A stretch of 64,000 bases of DNA from Jatrophihabitans sp. (lineage in GTDB: Bacteria > Actinomycetota > Actinomycetes > Mycobacteriales > Jatrophihabitantaceae), in the NCBI GenBank assembly GCA_036399055.1, contig DASWNX010000026.1, positions 124,001 to 188,000 on the forward strand. The letters run 5' to 3'. Made by a program: the position numbers and the translations under genes. The notes under the pieces are model-generated. The model was not told where the DNA came from. It ran no database searches and saw nothing but the letters and a program-made list of their open reading frames with translations. How positions within the stretch are numbered: the first letter of the stretch is position 1; each line of letters starts with the position of its first letter. Below, in pieces: positions 1 to 8,200 of the stretch.

Positions 1-2
1 CG

Positions 3-554
3 ATAGTCGTGGTCTCTGACCCTGAGCTGCGAGCCGGTCTCACCAGGGCCACCAACGGCCAACCGCACCCGCAAGAGGCGCCCGTCACGCTGGTTTTCGT
101 CGCTGAGTGCGAGGCCTGGCGAGAGAACCTCGATGACGTCTATGACCAGGCACGCCAGCGAAAAGCCTGGAACGACAAGTTCATCGCCATGTTTCAGGAG
201 TCCGGCCCAGAATTTCAGCAGGACCTCGCTGAACGCGGGCTGCTCCGGGAGTACGCGGTGAAGGACGCCATGATCGCAGCCACCTACCTGATGATCGCGG
301 CAGCCGACGCAGGCCTGGCCACCTCACCGATGAACGGCTGGAACGAGGACGAGGTGAAGAAGGTCATCGGGATCGCCGATCGCGACGACCTCGCCATCGC
401 ACTGCTCGTCCCGGTGGGACTACCCGCGGAGCAGCGACGGCACCCCGGTCGCAAGCCTTTCGAGCACAAAGTCTTTCAGCAGCAGTACGGCATGCAAGAA
501 ATCAATCCGGTTCGATCAGCGCACGTCACGAATACGAAGGAAGAGTCTTCATGA
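3..554 (+). CDS. Nitroreductase-family protein, 5' end cut by window edge
   Basis: The frame is open at the left edge, so the N-terminus (roughly 45 residues by comparison with the family) is missing; the GTG at 9 is unlikely to be the true start. The visible part has the nitroreductase pattern: a V-V-S-D-P-E-L strand and helix, AxVTLVFVAE, then a central helix with M-I-A-A-A-D-A-G-L and a C-terminal PVGLP segment with H-P-G-R-K-P, typical of FMN-dependent NAD(P)H oxidoreductases of about 200 residues. The stop overlaps the next start as ATGA, which implies translational coupling. In this cluster it could oxidise or reduce a heterocycle intermediate; that role is inference. Confidence 0.8.
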   Translation: MVVVSDPELRAGLTRATNGQPHPQEAPVTLVFVAECEAWRENLDDVYDQARQRKAWNDKFIAMFQESGPEFQQDLAERGLLREYAVKDAMIAATYLMIAAADAGLATSPMNGWNEDEVKKVIGIADRDDLAIALLVPVGLPAEQRRHPGRKPFEHKVFQQQYGMQEINPVRSAHVTNTKEESS

Positions 555-1225
555 AGCGGTTGACCCAGGTCGCGGGAATCATCGACAAGGACGAAGCAGT
601 CATGCTGTGCGAGGAAGGCGTCGACTGGCTCGGCTTCCCTCTACGCCTGCCCTCAGGCAAGAACGACATCTCTGAGACTGACGCCACGTCCATCATCGCC
701 CAACTCCTCCCGTCGCACTCGGGAGTGTTGATCAGCTATCTCACCGACGCCGACGAGATCGGAACGTTCTGCGCCGAGCTCGGAGTCACGGCCGTGCAGT
801 TGCACGGTGATGTGGAGGCAGCGCAGCTGCGCAAGCTGAAGGCCGCATACCCCCAGCTGTACGTGCTCAAGAGCCTGGTGGTCCGCGAGGACAACGCGGC
901 GGAGCTGCTGGCGCTGGTAGACGAGGTGGCGGAGTTCGTTGACATGTTCATCACCGACACCTACAACCCTGCCACCGGCGCCAAGGGAGCCACCGGGCTG
1001 ACCCATGACTGGTCAGTCAGCGCCGAGCTGGTCCGACGCTCTCCGAAGCCGTTGATGATGGCCGGCGGCCTGAACGCCGACAACGTCGCCGACGCGATCC
1101 TGCGTGTGCGGCCCGCTGCCGTCGACGCCCATACCGGCCTCGAAGGCGCCGACGGACGCAAGGACCGTGAGAAGGTCCGCAAGTTCGTCGCGGAGTCACG
1201 ACGGGCCTTCGCGCAGATCGACTGA
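551..1225 (+). CDS. TrpF-like (phosphoribosylanthranilate isomerase fold) protein lacking the catalytic Cys
   Basis: The 224-residue protein has the TrpF barrel landmarks: GVDWLGFP near residue 25, VQLHGD near 80, a FITDT strand near 126 carrying the acid Asp, MAGGL near 173 and VDAHTGLEG near 195 followed by KD..K. The N-terminal KICG signature of true TrpF, whose Cys is the general base, reads Q-V-A-G here, so Ala8 replaces the Cys. It is therefore probably not a tryptophan-pathway isomerase, and no other trp genes are near. It is co-translated with the upstream nitroreductase by an ATGA overlap and lies before a phosphoribosyltransferase, so a sugar-phosphate or C-nucleoside step is a reasonable guess only. 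Confidence 0.82.
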   Translation: MKRLTQVAGIIDKDEAVMLCEEGVDWLGFPLRLPSGKNDISETDATSIIAQLLPSHSGVLISYLTDADEIGTFCAELGVTAVQLHGDVEAAQLRKLKAAYPQLYVLKSLVVREDNAAELLALVDEVAEFVDMFITDTYNPATGAKGATGLTHDWSVSAELVRRSPKPLMMAGGLNADNVADAILRVRPAAVDAHTGLEGADGRKDREKVRKFVAESRRAFAQID

Positions 1226-1290
1226 TCCCAGCGGCGCCGGCCGTCGACGTCCGCCTCTTTCCCTGCCTCAAACAAGCCTTGGAGAATCCC

Positions 1291-1965
1291 ATGACAGCTG
1301 GTAGCAACGTTTACCTGCTACCACAGAGCAACTATCTGCGGTCGATGCACACCATCATCCGTGATCGGCAGGGCTCCCGAGCGGACTTCGTCGCCTGTTC
1401 GCACCGGATCATCCAGCTCCTGCTGGAGGCGAGCGTGGAACTGTTGCCCTTTGACAAGCGCGACGTGACGACTCCTGTGGGTGAGACCTATCTCGGGCTC
1501 AGCCTGGCCGCGAAGCTCTGCGCCGTCTCGGTGATTCGGGCTGGGGAGAGCATGGAGACCGAGGTGCGCGATCTCCTTCCGGGAGTGCGAATCGGCAAGA
1601 TACTCATCCAGCGGGACAAGACGACAAAGTTGCCAACGCTCTACTACTCCCACCTTCCCGATGACATCGCCGAGCGACATGTGCTGCTGCTGGAGCCGAT
1701 GCTGGCCACCGGTGGATCAGCGCTGGCAGCAATCGGCGTCCTGCTCGCCGCCGGAGTCACCGAGGACAACATCATCTTCGTCAACTTCCTGGCCGCGCCC
1801 GAAGGAATCGAGGTCGTGAGCCAGGCCCATCCTGGCGTGAGGATCGTCACCTCCTCGATCGAGGACCGGCTCAATGACAACGCCTACATGATTCCCGGCA
1901 TCGGCGACTTCGGAGACCGCTACTTCGGAACGGTCGATTGCGGCGCCAGCGGAGTGACGGCATGA
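1291..1965 (+). CDS. Uracil phosphoribosyltransferase-like protein
   Basis: The protein is a type I phosphoribosyltransferase: VSVIRAGESM near residue 75, the PRPP-binding loop LLLEPMLATGGSA near 130, and the uracil-site segment IPGIGDFGDRYFGT at the C-terminus. These match uracil PRTase (uracil + PRPP gives UMP + PPi) and length fits (224 residues). I chose ATG 1291 because GGAGA at 1281 is correctly spaced; an in-frame TTG at 1279 overlaps that site. Uracil PRTase homologues are reported in minimycin-type C-nucleoside clusters. Here it may act on a uracil-like ring or give self-protection; that is inference. Its stop overlaps the next gene. Confidence 0.85.
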   Translation: MTAGSNVYLLPQSNYLRSMHTIIRDRQGSRADFVACSHRIIQLLLEASVELLPFDKRDVTTPVGETYLGLSLAAKLCAVSVIRAGESMETEVRDLLPGVRIGKILIQRDKTTKLPTLYYSHLPDDIAERHVLLLEPMLATGGSALAAIGVLLAAGVTEDNIIFVNFLAAPEGIEVVSQAHPGVRIVTSSIEDRLNDNAYMIPGIGDFGDRYFGTVDCGASGVTA

Positions 1966-2882
1966 GGGGCAACCCGGTCCTCTGGAACTCCGCGCTGACA
2001 GCACTGGCGCCGGTGGTGTGGGGCAGCACCTATGTGGTCACCACCGAGCTGCTGCCGCCTGACCGCCCGCTGCTGGCAGCCATGCTGCGCGCGCTGCCGG
2101 CTGGGCTGGTGCTGCTCGCTATCGGCCGTGTCCTGCCTCGCGGGATGTGGTGGTGGCGTGCGCTGGTGCTGGGTGTGCTCAACATCGGCGCCTTCTTCTA
2201 CTTCCTCTTCGTCGCTGCCGATCGGCTGCCCGGCGGTGTCGCGGCTCTCGTGCTCTCCATGCAACCGATGGTGGTGCTGGTGCTGGCAGCGGTGCTGCTC
2301 AAGAACGGGATCAAGCCGGTGCAGGTGGCCGCGTGCGCGCTCGGAGTGCTGGGAGTGGGGCTGCTGGTCTTGCGAGCGCAGGCCGCTTTGGACACTTTCG
2401 GCGTCATCGCCGGGCTCCTCGGAGCCGTGAGCATGGCTGCCGGAATCGTGTTCACCAAGCGATGGGGCCGCCCTGAGGGAGTGGGCCTGCTCACCTTCAC
2501 CGGCTGGCAGCTCACAGTCGGCGGCCTGGTGTTGCTGCCGGTCATGTCGACCGTCGAAGGCCTGCCTGACCATCTCACCGGCAAGAACATCACCGGGTTC
2601 CTCTACCTCGGCGTGATCGGCGCGCTGGTCGCCTACGCGATCTGGTTCCGCGGCATCGAGCGGTTGCCCGCGCTTGCCGTGTCATTTCTCGGCTTCGCCA
2701 GCCCGTTAGCCGCGACAGTCCTGGGATACCTGTTCCTGGAGCAGGCGCTGTCAGCGTGGCAGGCGATTGGCGCCGTGGCTGTGATCGCGGCGGTCGTCAT
2801 GGCTCAACCACGACATCGGGAGCAAGCGCCGGCGCCTACGCCGGAGGCAAAAGAGCCGATCCATCATCACCAGCTCTCTTAG
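1962..2882 (+). CDS. EamA/DMT-family transporter, probable exporter
   Basis: About ten hydrophobic segments in two repeated halves, with the drug/metabolite transporter hallmarks: APVVWGSTYV in the first helix, RALPAGLVLL in the second, and GALVAYAIWFRGIERLPA in the second half. The usual length for the family is about 300 residues. ATG 1962 is preferred over the upstream frame start at 1938 because it overlaps the preceding stop as ATGA and follows GGAG at 1951. The C-terminus ends in a His-rich tail. One TTA leucine codon lies at 2706. In this setting it is most likely the efflux pump for the cluster product. Confidence 0.85.
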   Translation: MRGNPVLWNSALTALAPVVWGSTYVVTTELLPPDRPLLAAMLRALPAGLVLLAIGRVLPRGMWWWRALVLGVLNIGAFFYFLFVAADRLPGGVAALVLSMQPMVVLVLAAVLLKNGIKPVQVAACALGVLGVGLLVLRAQAALDTFGVIAGLLGAVSMAAGIVFTKRWGRPEGVGLLTFTGWQLTVGGLVLLPVMSTVEGLPDHLTGKNITGFLYLGVIGALVAYAIWFRGIERLPALAVSFLGFASPLAATVLGYLFLEQALSAWQAIGAVAVIAAVVMAQPRHREQAPAPTPEAKEPIHHHQLS

Positions 2883-2930
2883 AGATCGGCAGATGTCCGC
2901 ACGCCCAGTAGACCGTCGAAGGTGAGTCAG

Positions 2931-3881
2931 ATGAACGCGCGCGGCACGATTCCGCTGGTATTCAGTGAAGAGGTCTCAGAGGCTTTGCAGAGCGGCGGTC
3001 CTGTGGTGGCGTTGGAGTCCAACGTCATCACCCATGGCCTTCCGTATCCAGACAATGCCGCGACCGCCATCAAGGTCGAGGCTGCCGTCCGGGCCGGAGG
3101 CGCCGTCCCGGCGACGATCTGCCTTGACGCCGGCCAGATCGTCATCGGCATGAATGAGACGCAGATCGAGCGTTTCGCGTCGGCGACCGGAATTCCGAAG
3201 GTCAGCAGCAGGGATCTGCCCATCATCCTGGCGCAGGGCGGAATGGGCGCCACTAGTGTCGCGTCGTCCCTGGTCGCGGCCCAGCTCGCGGGCGTCGCTT
3301 TCTTCTCCTCAGCCGGCTTGGGCGGAGTCCACCGCGGCGCCGAGACGACGATGGACATCTCTTCCGATCTCATCCAGCTCACCCGCTCGAAGGTGGCGGT
3401 CGTGTGCGCGGGTGCCAAGAACATCCTTGACCTCAACCTGACCATGGAGTACTTGGAGACCCAGTGCGTACCGGTGATCTCCTACCGCTCAGATGACTTT
3501 CCTGCCTTCTACTGTGTTTCCAGCGGTATCCGCAGCCCGCACCGGATCGATGACGAAGAGGTCATCGCCCGCGTCGTAGAGACGCACTGGGCAGCGGGCA
3601 ATCACAGCGGCGTCGTCATCACCACCCCGCCGCGCGCTGAAGACGCCGTAGATCGCGACGAGGCTGAGGCGGCGATCCGGCAAGCGCTGGTCGCCGCCGA
3701 GAAGGACTCGATCAGAGGTAACGCGATAACCAAATACCTGATGCGCGCGGTCGACCGGGCCACCGGAGGAAAAGCCGCCGCGGCCAACATGGCGGTGCTC
3801 ATCAGCACTGCCGAAGTCGGCGGGCGCCTGGCGACCGCGCACGCCCGCATTCGCCATAACGACTCAACCCAGATGGGATAA
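2931..3881 (+). CDS. psuG: Pseudouridine-5'-phosphate glycosidase (PsuG) family C-glycosynthase
   Basis: PsuG reversibly joins uracil and ribose 5-phosphate through a C-C bond. The protein keeps the catalytic set known from E. coli PsuG: Glu29 in [10 protein letters not shown], Lys90 in KVSSRDLP, Asp146 in DISSDL, and Lys163 in [20 protein letters not shown] near 131-138 is also intact. In E. coli these are Glu31, Lys93, Asp149 and Lys166. ATG 2931 follows AAGG at 2919 with good spacing; a GTG at 2922 lies inside that site. Placed beside an indigoidine-type NRPS and a uracil PRTase, it is best read as the C-glycosylating enzyme of a C-nucleoside pathway rather than a pseudouridine salvage gene. 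No pseudouridine kinase (PsuK) or phosphatase is in view. Confidence 0.9.
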   Translation: MNARGTIPLVFSEEVSEALQSGGPVVALESNVITHGLPYPDNAATAIKVEAAVRAGGAVPATICLDAGQIVIGMNETQIERFASATGIPKVSSRDLPIILAQGGMGATSVASSLVAAQLAGVAFFSSAGLGGVHRGAETTMDISSDLIQLTRSKVAVVCAGAKNILDLNLTMEYLETQCVPVISYRSDDFPAFYCVSSGIRSPHRIDDEEVIARVVETHWAAGNHSGVVITTPPRAEDAVDRDEAEAAIRQALVAAEKDSIRGNAITKYLMRAVDRATGGKAAAANMAVLISTAEVGGRLATAHARIRHNDSTQMG

Positions 3882-3888
3882 CAGGCTC

Positions 3889-4956
3889 ATGCCCACACTC
3901 TTCGACTCCATCACTCTCGGCAAGCTCACCCTGAACAACCGCCTTGTCATGGCCCCCATGACGCGCAACCGCGCCAGCGTCAACGGCAACGCCACCGAAC
4001 TGATGGCCTCCTACTACGCCCAGCGCGCCACAGCGGGTCTGATCATCACTGAGGGGGTCCAGCCCAGTCAGGTAGGCCAGGGTTACATGAACACCCCCGG
4101 CATGCACACCAACGAACACGTCACCTGCTGGCGGGCCGTCACTGACGCTGTGCATGAGGCCGGTGGCACGATCGTGGTGCAGCTGATGCACGCCGGTCGC
4201 ATCGGCCATCCCGCGTTATACCCCAGCGCGCACGGCAGCGTCGCGCCCTCTGCGATCGCCGCCACCGGGCAGACCTTCACCTCCGACGGCCCGGTCGACT
4301 ACCTGGTTCCTCACGAGTTGTCCCTCGCCGAGATCGACGAGACCGTCACCGACTTCGTCGCCGCGTCGCGAAACGCTCTGGACGCCGGCTTCGACGGTGT
4401 GGAGTTGCACGCAGGCAACGGCTTTCTGCTCCATCAATTCCTGGCCGACAACACCAACCAGCGCACCGACGGGTACGGCGGGTCGCTGACTGGTCGGATC
4501 CGATTTCTCATGGAGGTGGTGGAAGCGGTCGCCGAGGCGATCGGAGGCGACCGGGTGGGAATGCGACTGTCGCCGGCCAACACCTACAACGACATGGCCG
4601 AAGGCGATACGCCGGAGTTGTACCGGGCAGTCGTCCGCGCATTGCCGCCACTGGCCTTCCTCCACGTCTCCGAGACCGGCGACCGGGCCCCCACCCGGGC
4701 AATCCGCGAGCTTTGGCAAGGCGGGCTTATCGTGAACCCGCATCCGACCGCGGACTCCTTTCCCTCGACTCCAGAGTCGGCCCAACAGGCTTTGGACGAT
4801 GGTGTCGCTGACGCGGTCGCCTTAGGCGCCCTGTATCTGGCGAATCCGGACTTGCCTGATCGCATCCGAGCCGGCGGGCCGTTCAACCTCGGCGACCCGG
4901 ACACCTTTTACGGTGGCGATCACCGCGGCTACACCGATTACCCGGCGCTGGTCTGA
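3889..4956 (+). CDS. Old yellow enzyme family alkene reductase / NADH:flavin oxidoreductase
   Basis: An FMN barrel of 355 residues, the normal length for the OYE/NemA group. It shows the N-terminal LFDSITLGKLTLNNRLVMAPMTRNRA pattern, VQLMHAGRIGHP near 100, the active-site HAGNGFLLHQFL near 176 with the substrate-binding His and Asn, and YGGSLTGRIRFLMEV. These enzymes reduce activated C=C bonds with NAD(P)H. It starts 7 bp after psuG and so is likely in the same transcript. Two TTA leucine codons (4216 and 4822) are rare in such GC-rich DNA and occur in other genes of this cluster. A redox tailoring role on the heterocycle is inferred. Confidence 0.88.
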   Translation: MPTLFDSITLGKLTLNNRLVMAPMTRNRASVNGNATELMASYYAQRATAGLIITEGVQPSQVGQGYMNTPGMHTNEHVTCWRAVTDAVHEAGGTIVVQLMHAGRIGHPALYPSAHGSVAPSAIAATGQTFTSDGPVDYLVPHELSLAEIDETVTDFVAASRNALDAGFDGVELHAGNGFLLHQFLADNTNQRTDGYGGSLTGRIRFLMEVVEAVAEAIGGDRVGMRLSPANTYNDMAEGDTPELYRAVVRALPPLAFLHVSETGDRAPTRAIRELWQGGLIVNPHPTADSFPSTPESAQQALDDGVADAVALGALYLANPDLPDRIRAGGPFNLGDPDTFYGGDHRGYTDYPALV

Positions 4957-4968
4957 CGGACAGCCCGG

Positions 4969-5001
4969 CCGCGGTGATTTATCGCGGGTTTTCCACCGCG
5001 G
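4969..5001 (+). terminator. Hairpin after the OYE gene
   Basis: A perfect 8-bp stem (CCGCGGTG at 4969-4976 pairing with CACCGCGG at 4994-5001) with a 17-nt loop, 12 bp downstream of the OYE stop. There is no clear T-run, so it may be a weak terminator or attenuator between the first six genes and the NRPS. Confidence 0.45.
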
Positions 5002-5094
5002 CTCTTAGCTGCGCTAGTCGCTGAAAGGCAGACTCGCGGTTTTGTGCTGCTCTAATACCGGCCAGTTTAGCGCGATTAGCTCACACTATTACTA

Positions 5095-5125
5095 TTGTCC
5101 GATATGCTTTAAATAGTGATACAGT
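5095..5125 (+). promoter_or_regulatory. Candidate promoter in AT-rich leader of the NRPS gene
   Basis: The 258-bp gap before the NRPS contains a markedly AT-rich stretch around 5040-5130, unlike the rest of the window. TTGTCC at 5095 and TACAGT at 5120, spaced 19 bp, could form -35 and -10 boxes. This is a weak pattern match only. Confidence 0.25.
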
Positions 5126-5214
5126 TACCGAACCCGGACGTCGAGTAAGGTAAACCGAACCTATCGGCGGCTCCACGCGCGGCTCAGCGTGACAAAGATT
5201 ATCGCGGGCCGCTT

Positions 5215-8200
5215 ATGGCACACCCTGTGATGCCATATCAATCACGCGTAACCGCGACCCTAGATGGGACAACTGTGATCGGCTCCGATGAGAGAGCACT
5301 CGTAACCACAACGTTCAACCAGACGCAATGCGCTTTTCCCGCTGATAAGAGCTTGCCCGACCTGCTCATGGAGCAGGTGAGAATCCATGTCAATGACGTG
5401 GCCGTGTTCAACGATAGCGACAGCCTCACTTTTGGTGAACTAGCCGATCGCAGCGCCGACATCGCGTGTTATCTGGAACACGTCGGGGTGCTTGCCCATG
5501 AATGCGTCGGCGTGTTCGTCGATCCCTCAATAGAGTTGGTGGTCAGCGCCTGGGGAGTTCTGTTCGCAGGTTGCGCCTACCTGCCGTTGTCCCCGGAATA
5601 CCCCGACGATCGTCTTCGGTACATGATCGAGGATGTCCCAGCGAAGGTCGTCTTCACCCAGGACCATCTGACATCCAGACTTGCCGAGATAGCGCCGCCG
5701 GGGACCCGGGTGATCACCATGGGCGACGTGGTCACCTATGCGGCCTCGCACCGGCGTCAACCCCCAGCGGAGCTCGAGCCGAGCAGTCTGGCCTACATCA
5801 TCTACACCTCTGGCAGCACCGGCAAGCCCAAGGGCGTGCAGATAGAGCACCGCAGCGTCGTCAACCAGATGCACTGGTTGAAGACCTCGTTCGGGCTGGG
5901 CCATGGCGAGGTCGTCCTGCAGAAGACGCCGATGAGCTTCGACGCTGCCCAATGGGAGATTCTCGCGCCCTGCTGCGGCGGCGCCGTCCTGGTAGGAGCG
6001 CCGGGAATCCACCGGGACCCCGAAAAGCTGATCGAGACGATAACCAAGCACAACGTCACCACTCTGCAGTGCGTTCCCACGCTGTTGCAGGCTTTGCTCG
6101 ACACTGAGCAGCTGCACACCTGCAGTTCGCTGGTGCACCTCTTCAGCGGTGGCGAGGCGTTATCCAGTGAGCTTGCCAACAATTGCCTGGAAGCCTTGCC
6201 GGCATGTGACCTGGTCAATTTGTACGGGCCCACCGAGTGCACCATCAACTCGTCGGCATTCACGGTGAACCGGGACACAGTCGCCGAGGGACCCGCGACG
6301 ATCTCAATCGGCTCCCCCGTGTTCAACACGCAATTTTACATCCTTGACCGTTCACAGTCGCCCACGGCGATTGGCGAAACCGGTGAGTTATACATCGGCG
6401 GCGTGCAGGTCGCTCGCGGCTACCTGAATCGACCCGAGATGTCAGCCGCCAAATTCGTGGCTAATCCCTTCTTCGCCGACTACGGCCAGCCCACGCTGTA
6501 CAAGACGGGAGACCTCGCGTATTGGAATCCCGACGGGACCGTTCAGTTCGTCGGCCGGACGGACAATCAGGTGAAGCTCCGCGGCTTCCGCGTCGAGCTC
6601 GACGAGATCAAGGTCGCGATCGACGCTCACGAGTGGGTGAAGAATTCCGCGATGGTCGTGTACACCGACGCTGGAACCGGCTTTCAGAATTTGACGTCAT
6701 TCATCGAGTTGAATCCAAAAGAAGCAGCCGTCATGGATCAGGACAATCATGGCGCTCATCATCAGTCCAAATCGAGCAAGCTGCAGATCAAGGCCCAACT
6801 GTCCAACATGGGCTGCCGCGACGCCGATGAGGTCACCGGCAAGACGGTGCTGGACCTTCCCAGCAAGGAATCGACTCAGCACCAACGTCAGCAGGCCTTC
6901 GCCCGCAAGACTTACCGGTTCTTCGAGGGTGACGCGGTCACCAAGGCAGATATCTTGCGGTTGCTCCAACCCGAGCGCAAGGAAGTGAAAGCGCGCGGCG
7001 TGGACGAGTTGCGGCTGGCCGAGCTCGGAGAGCTGCTGCGGTACTTCGGCCAGCATCTCAGCGGAGAGCGGCTGCTTCCCAAGTACGGGTACGCCTCTCC
7101 GGGTTCGCTGTACGCGACGCAGATGTACTTCGAGATCCACCACACGGCGGGCTTGGACTCCGGTTACTACTACTACCAGCCGGTGCTCCACCAGCTCATC
7201 CTGATCAGACCAGCGGCTCCGGCCGCGGCTGCGCGGGTGAAGGTCCATTTCGTCGGAAAGCGGCGGGCCATCGAGCCGGTTTACAAGAACAACATCCAAG
7301 AGGTGCTTGAGATCGAGGCCGGGCACATGCTCGGGCTCTTCGACAGCGTCCTGCCTGACTACGGGTTGAGCGTCGAAGAACGCGACTACGCCCCGAGCAC
7401 CATGGCAAACCTCGAGTGCTCTGCCGATGACTATTACCTGGGCTCGTATGAGCTGTCGCCGTATCAGCCTCGGGACGACCACGACACTGAGGTCTACGTT
7501 CAGGCCCGTCCGGGTCGCGTGGCAGACCTGCCTTCGGGTCAGTACCTCTACCGCGACGGCGACCTCGTCAAGGTGTCCGACGAGATCGTGCTCAAGAAGC
7601 ATGTGATAGCCATCAACCAGCAGGTGTATGAGAGATCCAGTGTCGGCATCACGGTGATGGGCAAGTCCCGGTTGGATTGGCGAAGCTACATCGCGCTCGG
7701 CCGAAGGCTCCAGCAACTGGAGATGAACGAGCTCAACCTCGGGTTCATGTCCTCTGGCTACAGCTCCAAGAGCAGCAACGACCTGCCTTCGGCCGTAAGG
7801 ATCGAGAGCATCCTGCGAGCCAGCGACCTGGAGGTCGGCCCCTCGTACTTCGCCGTCGGTGGCGCCGTCAGCCCTGAGCAGGTGCGTAGCGAGGGGATGA
7901 AGGAAGACGTCGTGCACATGAAGGGCCCCGCGGAGATGATCAAGGACGACCTTGTCAACTTCTTGCCGGACTACATGCTGCCCAACAACGTGTACGTGGT
8001 GGACAAGTTGCCACTCACTACCAACGGCAAGATCTCCTATCCCGAGCTCAAGCACTTGGCCGTCACGAAAGCCGCGCTCACCGACCGACCTTTCGTCGCG
8101 GCCCGGACGGAGACCGAGAAGCGCATCAGCCGCATGTGGCAGAAGGCTATGAAGCGGGACACCGTGTCGATGCATGACGACTTCTTCGAGTCCGGCGGCA

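Noticed and set aside
551..1225. A true trpF of tryptophan synthesis
   Set aside because: The catalytic Cys is Ala and no trp genes are near.
6697..8175. 492-codon minus frame inside the NRPS
   Set aside because: Lies within the oxidase and carrier regions of a clear NRPS; antisense shadow.
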